Positions 47,325-55,163 of a DNA stretch of 64,000 nucleotides are shown piece by piece (the first letter of the stretch is position 1; every line of letters begins with the position of its first letter). This DNA comes from Palleniella intestinalis (GTDB lineage Bacteria; Bacteroidota; Bacteroidia; Bacteroidales; Bacteroidaceae). The notes beneath the pieces were generated by a model that saw only the letters and a program-made list of their open reading frames with translations, did no database searches and was not told the DNA's origin. Where the stretch lies: the NCBI RefSeq assembly GCF_013166595.1, contig NZ_JABKKG010000001.1, positions 186,001-250,000 on the forward strand, given 5' to 3'. Position numbers and translations under genes: made by a program.

Positions 47325-48322
47325 TATGGAATCCTTCTGAAATATGTTAATCGTAAAAGAACCTCAAGCAGCAATGAAAGTATAGCCGCAATGACAAAAG
47401 GCTGAAAAGCCTCATACCGCTTAGAGAATTTCTTTACACTGAGCTTTGAACGTTCAAGTTTGTCTATATCTTGATAGATTTGATTCAGTTCCTTGTTGTT
47501 TGTCGCACGATAAAAATTGCCGTCCGTTTTCTTCGCTATATCCTCAAGAGTCTTTGTGTCAATCTCAACGGGTAAGTTGACATACTGCACACTACCTGCA
47601 ACAATCGTAGGATAAGGCGCAACTTTATTTGTTCCGACACCAATGGTATAGACACGTATACCCAGGCTCTTGGCTATCTCTGCTGCTGTCATCGGTGAAA
47701 TCTCGCCACGGTTATTGGAACCGTCTGTAAGAAGTATGACAACACGTGACTTTGCCTTGGAATCCTTAAGCCTCGTCACTGCATTTGCCAGTCCCATACC
47801 GACAGCTGTACCATCCTCTATCAGTCCACGTGCCGCAATGTCTGTCTGCACATTCTTCAGCAGATTAAGCAGGGCCGCGTGGTCTGTCGTCATAGGACAT
47901 TGCGTGAAAGCCTCACTGGCAAATATTGTCAATCCGATGTTGTCGTTCTGCCTGTCTGAGATGAATGCCGATGCAACATTCTTTGCTGCTTCTATACGGT
48001 TAGGCTTCAGATCCTCAGCAAGCATTGATGTCGACACATCCATTGCAAGCATGATGTCTATACCTTCCACTGTCTTTTCGTCCCACGCATTATGTGTTTG
48101 TGGTCTGCATAACGCACATACAATCAGCACAAGCGTAAGGCATCTCAATGCCATTGGGAGCCATGACAGACGCTGGCGCAATGTCTTGGGAGCATCTTTC
48201 AATACCCATGTATCACTGAGTGTCATTGTTGCTTCTGTATGCTTGCGGAAACGCACATACCATATCAGGTACGGTATCAGCAACAGCAGCAGGAGCATAT
48301 ATTCTTTATTCGCAAATTCCAT
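47324..48322 (-). CDS. batA: BatA (vWFA membrane protein)
   Basis: Inner-membrane protein with a von Willebrand A domain, first of the two vWFA proteins of the Bat operon. 332 residues. Seen: two N-terminal membrane segments (about 8-23 and 57-75), vWFA domain with MIDAS motif MDVSTSM near 92-98, the NNRGEISPMTAAEIAK segment, and a C-terminal membrane segment near 308-325. The Bat proteins with MoxR and the DUF58 protein are thought to assemble a complex that responds to oxidative stress (aerotolerance), though the exact job is unsettled. It follows the preceding gene after 4 bases. Confidence 0.92.
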   Translation of the reverse strand: MEFANKEYMLLLLLLIPYLIWYVRFRKHTEATMTLSDTWVLKDAPKTLRQRLSWLPMALRCLTLVLIVCALCRPQTHNAWDEKTVEGIDIMLAMDVSTSMLAEDLKPNRIEAAKNVASAFISDRQNDNIGLTIFASEAFTQCPMTTDHAALLNLLKNVQTDIAARGLIEDGTAVGMGLANAVTRLKDSKAKSRVVILLTDGSNNRGEISPMTAAEIAKSLGIRVYTIGVGTNKVAPYPTIVAGSVQYVNLPVEIDTKTLEDIAKKTDGNFYRATNNKELNQIYQDIDKLERSKLSVKKFSKRYEAFQPFVIAAILSLLLEVLLRLTYFRRIP

Positions 48323-48326
48323 GTGT

Positions 48327-49421
48327 CTATTCTATAAGTAATACTACCTGCCAAAGGATATAGGCAAGCAATGCAATGACAACAACCACAGAGAGATATA
48401 CAGTATATTTCAATACTGTGAAAGAAATATTCTTGCGCTTTTCATCCTCTGTCAATGCTGTTTCTTCACGTTGCTCCGTAACCACCTCTTCAGTCTTTGT
48501 AGAGTTTATGAAATCTATTGCAGAGACAAGGTTGCGGTCATTCTCATTTATAAGGGTTGAGTATTTGGCAAACTTTACAAGGTCGGCTGTCTCAAACAGC
48601 TCACGCAGCTCGGCAACCTTCATCGGGTCTTCCTTTGACAAGCGCGTTATTATTTCCGCTGTCGTCATCTCCATGGCAGAGAAGCCGAATCTTTCTTCAA
48701 GATATTTACGCAGAGTGTCAGTGAGGCGGGTATAATATTCTTTCTGATTGTCAGATGCCACCATGCGTTCCTGCTTCAGTTCGTCGATGGCCGTGATTGC
48801 CTTGACATGTGCCGGCACACGCTTCACTATCCTGAAAGAGATATGTATCGGTTTGTTGCTTTTCTTCAACAGATAGGAAAGCATTCCCAACACTGCCATA
48901 AAGGACGCTATTCCATAAAGGATAATCAGCGGAATCCATTCATCTAAAAGGAACGGGTTGGTCTGTACATCCTTTGGAGGAAAGAACTGCTCCATTTTTG
49001 TTGTGTCGACAGGCACATCCAGCACTTTCAATGCAAGTTTGTTGCCGACATACTTCTTGCCGTCAACAATGACACTCAGTGGAGCTATATAATGCAATTT
49101 CGGCTCAAACGATGTTATTGTGTATTCATAAGTGGTACGTGCCCATCCGTCATCAAGCATTACAGAATCCACCATTGCCTGCTCCAAGACTTCTATGCCC
49201 GGCATAAGTTGCCGTGAATTGGTAAAGTCCGGAATCATCAGAATGGATTTGTCCTTTGCCGTTACAGTAAGATACAAGTGACACTGGTCACCGAGAAGAA
49301 TCTCCATACTGTCAATCCTTTCCTCTACCTGTACTTTCTGAGCATGGACACCCCCTGCGATACCTACGCCAAACAGCATAGGCATGAGAATCATTAGTAT
49401 TTTGTACAGTCTGTCTGTCAT
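48327..49421 (-). CDS. BatD-like / DUF4381-like membrane protein
   Basis: A 364-residue protein with a signal peptide (about 1-27, GGVHAQ), a beta-rich periplasmic domain (SMEILLGDQCHLYLTVT, TNSRQLMPGIEVLEQ) similar to the first domain of BatD, a membrane segment near 165-185 (LIILYGIASFMAVLGMLSYLL), a cytosolic helical domain (DTLRKYLEERFGFSAMEMTTAEII) and a final membrane segment. This layout is usual between the DUF58 protein and BatA in Bacteroidetes operons. No catalytic motif. It is located 29 bases after the DUF58 gene. Confidence 0.8.
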   Translation of the reverse strand: MTDRLYKILMILMPMLFGVGIAGGVHAQKVQVEERIDSMEILLGDQCHLYLTVTAKDKSILMIPDFTNSRQLMPGIEVLEQAMVDSVMLDDGWARTTYEYTITSFEPKLHYIAPLSVIVDGKKYVGNKLALKVLDVPVDTTKMEQFFPPKDVQTNPFLLDEWIPLIILYGIASFMAVLGMLSYLLKKSNKPIHISFRIVKRVPAHVKAITAIDELKQERMVASDNQKEYYTRLTDTLRKYLEERFGFSAMEMTTAEIITRLSKEDPMKVAELRELFETADLVKFAKYSTLINENDRNLVSAIDFINSTKTEEVVTEQREETALTEDEKRKNISFTVLKYTVYLSVVVVIALLAYILWQVVLLIE

Positions 49422-49450
49422 AGTTTTCTTAAATATCGCCTGACATTCGT

Positions 49451-50320
49451 CTAACTGCGTCTCTTGAACAACATCATCAGACTTCTCACATAATCATCAG
49501 CAGTAGAGACAGATACATAGTCTACTCCGGAGTGTGAGAATGTCTCTTTTATCTTTGCCTGTCTCTCCAGCCACTTTGCCTTATATGCCGTACGGACAGC
49601 TTTGGAAGATGTGTCAAGATATTGCTCGTATCCGGTCTCAGCATCCCTTACTCTCATTAATCCTACATCAGGCAACTCATTGTCACGATGGTCATAGACC
49701 TGTATCGCCACAACATCATGCTTTCTGTTGCAGACTTGCAGTTCCTTTTTGAAAGACTTCTGCTGATAGAAGTCCGACAACAGGAATGCTGTGCAGCGGC
49801 GTTTCTGCATGCGTGTAAGAGTCTCTATAGCCCCGGCAATATCCGTACGGTTGCTCTCCGGTTTGAAATCAAGCAATGTGCGTATAATATAAAGAATGTG
49901 TTTCTTGCCCTTCTTAGGTGGAATATACTTCTCAACATGGTCGGAAAAGAACACAACACCAATCTTATCATTGTTTTGGATGGCAGAGAACGCCAATGTA
50001 GCGGCTATCTCGGTAACCATTTCGCTCTTTGACTGATGCTGTGAACCAAAAGAAAGGGAACCTGAAACATCAATCATAAGCATCACCGTAAGTTCACGTT
50101 CCTCTTCAAAAACTTTGACATAAGGACGGTGGAAACGGGCCGTCACATTCCAGTCTATATCACGGATATCATCGCCAAACTGATACTCCCTCACCTCAGA
50201 GAATGCCATACCACGTCCCTTGAAAGCACTATGGTACTGACCCGCAAAGATATTGCTGCTCAATCCTCGGGTCTTGATTTCTATTTTTCGAACTCGTGAG
50301 AGTATCTCGTTGGTATTCAT
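49451..50320 (-). CDS. DUF58 domain protein of the MoxR/Bat cluster
   Basis: A 289-residue cytosolic protein of the DUF58 family with a vWFA-like fold. Seen: the N-terminal signature LSSNIFAGQYHSAFKGRGMAFSEVREYQFGDDIRDIDWNVTARF, and a MIDAS-like motif MLMIDVSGSLSFGS (D-x-S-x-S). It is the partner of MoxR AAA ATPases throughout bacteria. The start codon overlaps the moxR stop by one base (TAATG), so it is translationally coupled to moxR. Confidence 0.93.
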   Translation of the reverse strand: MNTNEILSRVRKIEIKTRGLSSNIFAGQYHSAFKGRGMAFSEVREYQFGDDIRDIDWNVTARFHRPYVKVFEEERELTVMLMIDVSGSLSFGSQHQSKSEMVTEIAATLAFSAIQNNDKIGVVFFSDHVEKYIPPKKGKKHILYIIRTLLDFKPESNRTDIAGAIETLTRMQKRRCTAFLLSDFYQQKSFKKELQVCNRKHDVVAIQVYDHRDNELPDVGLMRVRDAETGYEQYLDTSSKAVRTAYKAKWLERQAKIKETFSHSGVDYVSVSTADDYVRSLMMLFKRRS

Positions 50321-51303
50321 TATGGAACTTGTATCTTATTGATAATCTGTGACACAATCTCTTCCGCTGTCACGTTGGTTGCCTCTGCCTCATAAGAGAG
50401 TCCTATACGGTGGCGCAGGACATCATAAGCCACGGCACGTACATCCTCAGGCACCACATATCCGCGACGCTTGATAAAGGCATACGCACGTGCTGCCTTG
50501 GCAAGAGAGATCGAAGCACGTGGCGAACCGCCAAACGAAATGAGTGATTTCAATTCGTCAAGACCATATTGTGCCGGGAAACGTGTAGCAAAAACAATAT
50601 CAGCAATGTACTGTTCTATCTTCTCATCGATATATACCTCACGGACAATCTCACGCGCACGCTCTATCTCCTGTGTCGTTGTGACCGGAGAAACCTCCGG
50701 AAGTTTACCCGCGAGATTCTCACGGATGATGAGTTTCTCTTCCTCAAACTGAGGATAGTCAATGACAACCTTCAGCATGAAACGGTCCATCTGGGCTTCA
50801 GGCAACGGATAAGTGCCTTCCTGCTCTATCGGGTTCTGAGTTGCCATAACAAGGAACGGCGACGGCAGGCGGAACGATGTGTCGCCGATTGTCACCTGAT
50901 GCTCCTGCATAGCCTCAAGGAGTGCCGATTGTACCTTTGCCGGTGCACGGTTGATTTCGTCAGCAAGCACGAAGTTTGCGAATACCGGTCCCTGTTTCAC
51001 TTGGAATTTCTCTTCCTTCTGTGAGTAGATCATCGTACCTATGACATCTGCAGGAAGGAGGTCGGGAGTGAACTGGATACGGCTGAAATCTGCCTGCACA
51101 AGTTTCGCCAAAGTATTGATTGCAAGTGTTTTCGCCAAGCCCGGAACACCTTCAAGCAGTATATGACCGTCGGAAAGGAGCGAAATCAGCAGGCAATCGA
51201 CAAGATGCTTCTGCCCGATAATCACCTTGTCCATGCCATTCACTATGTTCTGGACAAATCCGGACTCCTGTTCTATTCTTATGTTTAATTCTCTGATATC
51301 CAT
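50320..51303 (-). CDS. moxR: MoxR-family AAA ATPase
   Basis: A 327-residue AAA+ ATPase that probably acts as a chaperone or activator for the vWFA proteins encoded next to it. Seen: Walker A EGVPGLAKT (51-59), Walker B VLADEINRAP, the sensor 1 ATQNPIEQEGTYPLPEAQMDRF and the sensor 2 region FGGSPRASISLAKAARA. It heads a minus-strand run of genes (moxR, DUF58, BatD-like, batA, batBC, batDE, MBL, ruvC, ABC) with gaps of 29 bases or less. Confidence 0.95.
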   Translation of the reverse strand: MDIRELNIRIEQESGFVQNIVNGMDKVIIGQKHLVDCLLISLLSDGHILLEGVPGLAKTLAINTLAKLVQADFSRIQFTPDLLPADVIGTMIYSQKEEKFQVKQGPVFANFVLADEINRAPAKVQSALLEAMQEHQVTIGDTSFRLPSPFLVMATQNPIEQEGTYPLPEAQMDRFMLKVVIDYPQFEEEKLIIRENLAGKLPEVSPVTTTQEIERAREIVREVYIDEKIEQYIADIVFATRFPAQYGLDELKSLISFGGSPRASISLAKAARAYAFIKRRGYVVPEDVRAVAYDVLRHRIGLSYEAEATNVTAEEIVSQIINKIQVP

Positions 51304-51332
51304 TTTGTTTTACGTTTTTATTATAGTGAAAG

Positions 51333-51363
51333 TGTGCATCCCCCACCTTTGGAGGAATGCACA
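51333..51363 (-). terminator. Hairpin between htrA and moxR
   Basis: TGTGCAT (51333-51339) pairs with ATGCACA (51357-51363), with inner C-rich/G-rich sides (CCCCCACC / GGAGG) extending the stem. The minus-strand side continues into TTTCACTATAATAAAA, a weak U-rich tail. It probably ends the htrA transcript. The moxR promoter must lie here or read through. Confidence 0.6.
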
Positions 51364-51384
51364 TCCTTTATGCTCTTATTCATA

Positions 51385-52833
51385 TCAGTCCTCCAAAGGT
51401 ACTGCAAAATACCCCTTCTTTCCTGTCGGATAGATACCTTGTATGTACAGTACAGGAGATTTGGATTTTCCTGACTCCTTGACAATTCGGTTAAGATCCT
51501 CGATTGTCTTAACACTCTCATCGTTAACCTTCTGTATGATGAAGCCCATAGGCACACCAGCTTCCTTGAACTTGCCGGAGTTCACCTTTCCTACTTTCAA
51601 GCCGTAAGTGATGTCGAGTTCCTTCTTCTCATTCTCGTTGACAGAGCGGAAGTTTGCACCGAGGATATCAAGGTCTTTGTCCTTAACAACCTTTGTGTTG
51701 CCCTGCTCATTCTTCAATGTGAGGGTTGCAGTCTTCTTTGCTTTCTTGCGTACGTAGGTCACAACGACTTTGTCTCCCGGACGCTTCTTTGCAAGATACT
51801 CCTGCAGTTCCGCCATCTTTGTTATCTTATGACCATCGATAGAGGTAAGGACATCACCCTCCTGTATGCCGGCATCGGCACTTGCGCCGTCCTCCTGTAC
51901 TTTGGCAATGTAGATACCCTCGTTTGTGCCAAGGTCAACTTCCTTGCCTTCCTCTTTCTGCATGTCAATGTAGCTGCGCACATCCTGTCCGCTTACTCCA
52001 ATCAGGCCACGCTGCACATTACCGTACTGCTTCAGGTCGGCAACAACCTTATTCATGATAGTTGTCGGTATGGCAAAGCCATAACCGATATTTGTACCTG
52101 TAGGAGATGTCAGCATGGCATTGATACCGATAAGTTCTCCCCTTGCATTGACAAGTGCGCCACCGGAGTTACCCTGATTGATTGCAGCATCTGTCTGTAT
52201 GAATGCCTCCACACCATTTGCACCAAGGCTACGTGCCTTTGCAGAGACGATGCCGGCTGTAACTGTCGCACGGAGATTAAGAGGATGACCGATGGCAAGA
52301 ACCCACTCTCCTATCTTTATGTCATCGGAAGAAATCACAGTTATCGCAGGGAGATTGGAAGCATTTATTTTTATCAGTGCCAAATCCGTAGCCTTGTCAG
52401 TACCGATTATACGTGCTGAGAACTCGCGGTTGTCGGAAAGTGTGACTGTAAGTTCGTCGGCTCCGTCAACCACATGGTTGTTGGTGACAATGTAGCCGTC
52501 CTTGCTGATAATCACTCCTGAGCCCGCTCCCTCACGTTTAGGAGTCTGCACCTTGCGTTTCTGCCCTTGCTGTCTGCCACCGAAAAATCCAAATGGGTCA
52601 AACATATCTCCAAAAGGGTCACTTTGAACCTCTACCTCACGGACTTTGGAATTCTGAAGGTACTTGATGTGCACCACGCAAGGCAATGCCTTTTCGGCAG
52701 CTACTGTCAAATCAACAGCCTGCCCTGCAACAGGGATAGTTGGGAGTACCGGTGCACTTGGAGTATTTGCATTCACGCTGACAGACATTGTCGCAGCGAT
52801 GAGACATGCACTTAAAACAAATTTCTTATTCAT
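51385..52833 (-). CDS. htrA: Do/HtrA-family periplasmic serine protease
   Basis: Periplasmic protease and chaperone that clears damaged proteins. 482 residues: signal peptide (cleavage after VNA, near 22), a trypsin-like domain with catalytic His120 (TNNHVV), Asp150 (ATDLAL) and Ser223 (GNSGG), and two PDZ domains (about 275-375 and 385-478). A Gly/Phe/Gln-rich loop (DPFGDMFDPFGFFGGRQQGQ, 72-91) corresponds to the LA loop. It lies upstream of moxR with a hairpin between, and its promoter is at 52956-52987, giving a leader of about 120 bases. Confidence 0.95.
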   Translation of the reverse strand: MNKKFVLSACLIAATMSVSVNANTPSAPVLPTIPVAGQAVDLTVAAEKALPCVVHIKYLQNSKVREVEVQSDPFGDMFDPFGFFGGRQQGQKRKVQTPKREGAGSGVIISKDGYIVTNNHVVDGADELTVTLSDNREFSARIIGTDKATDLALIKINASNLPAITVISSDDIKIGEWVLAIGHPLNLRATVTAGIVSAKARSLGANGVEAFIQTDAAINQGNSGGALVNARGELIGINAMLTSPTGTNIGYGFAIPTTIMNKVVADLKQYGNVQRGLIGVSGQDVRSYIDMQKEEGKEVDLGTNEGIYIAKVQEDGASADAGIQEGDVLTSIDGHKITKMAELQEYLAKKRPGDKVVVTYVRKKAKKTATLTLKNEQGNTKVVKDKDLDILGANFRSVNENEKKELDITYGLKVGKVNSGKFKEAGVPMGFIIQKVNDESVKTIEDLNRIVKESGKSKSPVLYIQGIYPTGKKGYFAVPLED

Positions 52834-53187
52834 CTTATGTATATGGTTTTATGTCTTTCTAACCAAGGAACACAGTTTAGTGGACAAGTGTTCGTGTATA
52901 ATTTTACCGATGCATTATTGTTTATCTCTATTAACATTTTATCATTCGGCTAATGCAAAGGTAAGGCAGAAGACGGTAAACTCCAAACATCCACTAACAT
53001 ATTTGTCCGATTTTAACAATTAACCATGCCCCTTAAATACTCCTTTACAACTATGACCATTAAATTTGGACAAAATTAATATAAAATGTTCACAAAGATA
53101 TGCAAGAACCAGAAAAGAACCGACACAAAAGCTTCCCCATTGATTGTAAAAATAGGATTTATCGGAATAAAAAGCCAAGAATCACGA
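52834..53187. other. Intergenic stretch upstream of htrA
   Basis: Holds the htrA promoter (52956-52987) and a 120-base leader. From about 52990 to 53187 I see only AT-rich sequence, with no gene or clear structure. A tetrad repeat element follows from 53188, and 53305-53422 is empty. Confidence 0.6.
52956..52987 (-). promoter_or_regulatory. Full Bacteroidetes-type promoter of htrA
   Basis: On the minus strand TTTG (52987-52984), 20 bases, TACCTTTG (52963-52956). The best full promoter match of this region. Confidence 0.75.
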
Positions 53188-53304
53188 CTGACATAATGAA
53201 AGATAACCTTTTACAATGTGAAAGGTAACACTTGACAGTGCAAAGTCTTACCTTTCGCAAAGTCAAGTGTCACCTTTTGCCACACACGTAGCGTTTTAAC
53301 ATTT
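53188..53304 (-). repeat. Tetrad repeat element, copy 4 (inverted)
   Basis: Four units at 53199 (AAAGATAACCTTTT), 53221 (AAAGGTAACACTTG), 53242 (AAAGTCTTACCTTT) and 53264 (CAAGTGTCACCTTT), plus-strand order F-F-R-R, steps 22, 21, 22. Read on the minus strand it matches the other copies: the arm AAATGTTAAAAC (53304-53293) is identical to copy 1 and ends 16 bases before the first unit, and CATTATGTCAG (53198-53188) directly follows the last. It lies between the ferredoxin-like gene and htrA. Confidence 0.85.
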
Positions 53305-53422
53305 ACCGCATTATCAGTTTTCAGAAACCATTGGTTTTACTGTCGTTCTGTCACCATTCACACCATTTTGTTCGCATTTTGACACAAGCAGGGTTCTGAC
53401 ACAATTCCTGAAACAAGAAACG

Positions 53423-54106
53423 TCACTCAGCCTCCAAGTTCATGATTTTTATAGGGCAAGCCTGCACACATTTACCACACTTGATGCAGTCAGGGTGCAG
53501 ATAGCCTTGTTCCTGCCCGCGACTGTCATACGGAGTGAGCTGCATAGGGCACACACGCGCACAGCTCTTACATTTCATTTGGCATGAACTGCTCACATGT
53601 ATGCTTTTGTAACCAGAAGGGAGCTTATCCCCCTTAGGTGCCACCCATGAAGAAAGTGTTCCCATAGGACAGAATGAACACCATGTGCGTGGCGCATATA
53701 TGAAAGAAAGCACAATGCCAACAATTGTCGTAACAAAAATGATGTTCCAAAACACTCTGCCCATCGCCGACCAGTTGCCCCAAGCAAAATACATCTGCAC
53801 ACCAAACATTGTGAAGATTACAAACAGCATGAACACTCGCCACCCTTTTGAACGAAGGAATGCCGGTATAGGTTTATGGGGAGAGTACTTCGAAAGCACG
53901 CGGTCATAGAAATTCCCACGCGGACAAGCATTGCCACACCACCATCGTCCACGGCGTAAGCTGAACGCAATCGGAGCTATCATGCAGACAAGTGCCAGCA
54001 GACCAATGATTGGATAGAACGCACCAATGATAAGATAAACTATAAGAATCCAATAGAGCGAAATCCCCTTTGTCGGGAAATGACGATGAAACTGTTTTGC
54101 AGCCAT
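53423..54106 (-). CDS. 4Fe-4S membrane protein (NapH/CcoG-like)
   Basis: A 227-residue inner-membrane protein with 4Fe-4S clusters, related to NapH-type electron carriers. Seen: membrane segments near 18-50 and 95-150, cysteine motifs WWCGNACPRGNF and TWCSFCPMGTLSS at the membrane face, and two C-terminal ferredoxin motifs, CQMKCKSCARVCP and CIKCGKCVQACP. It could pass electrons from a quinol or ferredoxin. Start ATG 54106; a longer frame from 54226 crosses the promoter box at 54152-54159. It is divergent from oxyR, and the 125-base gap holds both promoters, so OxyR may regulate it. Confidence 0.82.
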   Translation of the reverse strand: MAAKQFHRHFPTKGISLYWILIVYLIIGAFYPIIGLLALVCMIAPIAFSLRRGRWWCGNACPRGNFYDRVLSKYSPHKPIPAFLRSKGWRVFMLFVIFTMFGVQMYFAWGNWSAMGRVFWNIIFVTTIVGIVLSFIYAPRTWCSFCPMGTLSSWVAPKGDKLPSGYKSIHVSSSCQMKCKSCARVCPMQLTPYDSRGQEQGYLHPDCIKCGKCVQACPIKIMNLEAE

Positions 54107-54151
54107 ATTACTTTTCAATTGATAAATATTATATTTTTGGGTTTGTTGATG

Positions 54152-54159
54152 CAAAATTA
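54152..54159 (-). promoter_or_regulatory. -7 promoter box for the 4Fe-4S protein
   Basis: On the minus strand TAATTTTG, 46 bases before ATG 54106. A TTTG at 54179-54176 lies 16 bases upstream, shorter than usual. Confidence 0.5.
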
Positions 54160-54193
54160 CAATAATAACCATAGACAAACGAATGTTTTTTAT

Positions 54194-54201
54194 TATTTTT
54201 G
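54194..54201 (+). promoter_or_regulatory. -7 promoter box for oxyR
   Basis: TATTTTTG matches TAnnTTTG, 30 bases before ATG 54232. It lies back to back with the promoter of the 4Fe-4S gene, so one bound regulator could affect both. Confidence 0.5.
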
Positions 54202-54231
54202 CATTGAAAAAATCTATCATAAGCATTGTTT

Positions 54232-55158
54232 ATGACACTTCAGCAATTAAAATACATCATTGCAATCGACAAATACAAGAACTTTGCAAATGCTGCCAAG
54301 GCACTTGATGTCACGCAACCGACAATCAGCGGAATGCTCATCAAACTGGAGGAAGAACTCGATGTGCGTATCTTTGAGCGTACAAACAAGACGGTCAGCA
54401 CTACTGCAATCGGAAGGACAATCATCCGCCAGGCAGAGAAAGTGCTGATGGAAACGGAACGTATAAACGAGCTTGTCCATGAGGAAAAAGGCAAAATCAG
54501 TGGAAAACTCTTGCTGGCTATCGGTCCGACGATAGCCCCATACATCTTGCCAAAATTCATCAGACACTATCGGGAAAACTATCCACAGGTGAACATCGGC
54601 ATATCGGAGATGAAAGCCGAAGACATGCTGAAGGCTTTGGAGCAAGGAAAGATAGAGGCCGGCATTGCCATAAGCGGCAATGCACGGAGTGGAATAATGG
54701 AAATACCGCTTTATACGGAACGGTTCTTTGTATATCTTGCAGAAAGCTGCTGGCGCAAATTGCCTGTCTTCAAACCGGAGAACCTGGAACATGAGAGCAT
54801 GTGGATAATGAAAGAAGCCCAATGCCTGCGGAACAGTGCCTTCAGTTTCTGCAAAGCCCGCACAAAAGGACACCATATTTACGAAGCAGGAAGCATCGAG
54901 ACACTGACACGCATTGTTGATGAGAACGGAGGTTTCACCATCATACCGGAAATGCATCTCCCCTTTCTTTCCGAGAAACAACGAAAGAACGTACGCCCCA
55001 TTGACGGTGACCACTTGTCACAACGTTGCATCTCACTTTATATAAAAGAAGATTTTATCCGCCAGGGAATCCTGAACACCATTACGCAGACTCTCATCCG
55101 GTTTATGCCCAAAGGCATGCTGGAGGAGCGGATAATAAAATATGGAATAAAACTATAA
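54232..55158 (+). CDS. oxyR: Peroxide-sensing LysR regulator OxyR
   Basis: LysR-type activator that senses hydrogen peroxide through a disulphide. 308 residues. Seen: N-terminal winged helix (MTLQQLKYIIAIDKYKNFANAAKALDVTQPTISGMLIKLE), a linker, and the regulatory domain with AQCLRNSAFSFC. Its Cys198 and Cys207 align with E. coli OxyR Cys199 and Cys208, nine residues apart as needed for the redox switch. This makes a true OxyR likely, not just a LysR relative. Start ATG 54232 (a TTG six bases earlier is less likely). Divergent from the 4Fe-4S protein. Confidence 0.92.
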   Translation: MTLQQLKYIIAIDKYKNFANAAKALDVTQPTISGMLIKLEEELDVRIFERTNKTVSTTAIGRTIIRQAEKVLMETERINELVHEEKGKISGKLLLAIGPTIAPYILPKFIRHYRENYPQVNIGISEMKAEDMLKALEQGKIEAGIAISGNARSGIMEIPLYTERFFVYLAESCWRKLPVFKPENLEHESMWIMKEAQCLRNSAFSFCKARTKGHHIYEAGSIETLTRIVDENGGFTIIPEMHLPFLSEKQRKNVRPIDGDHLSQRCISLYIKEDFIRQGILNTITQTLIRFMPKGMLEERIIKYGIKL

Positions 55159-55163
55159 ACATT

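Noticed and set aside
52834..53422. Possible tRNA or small RNA in the longest gap
   Set aside because: No cloverleaf-like arrangement or T-loop is visible, and the repeat element and promoter explain the structured parts.
54247..55014. Long open frame antisense to oxyR (255 codons)
   Set aside because: It mirrors the OxyR reading frame, contains no domain, and OxyR is clearly real.
55026..55163. Longer N-terminus of the HAD hydrolase
   Set aside because: It would overlap the end of oxyR and adds 46 residues without HAD similarity. ATG 55164 gives a normal start (MIKNLIFDFG).
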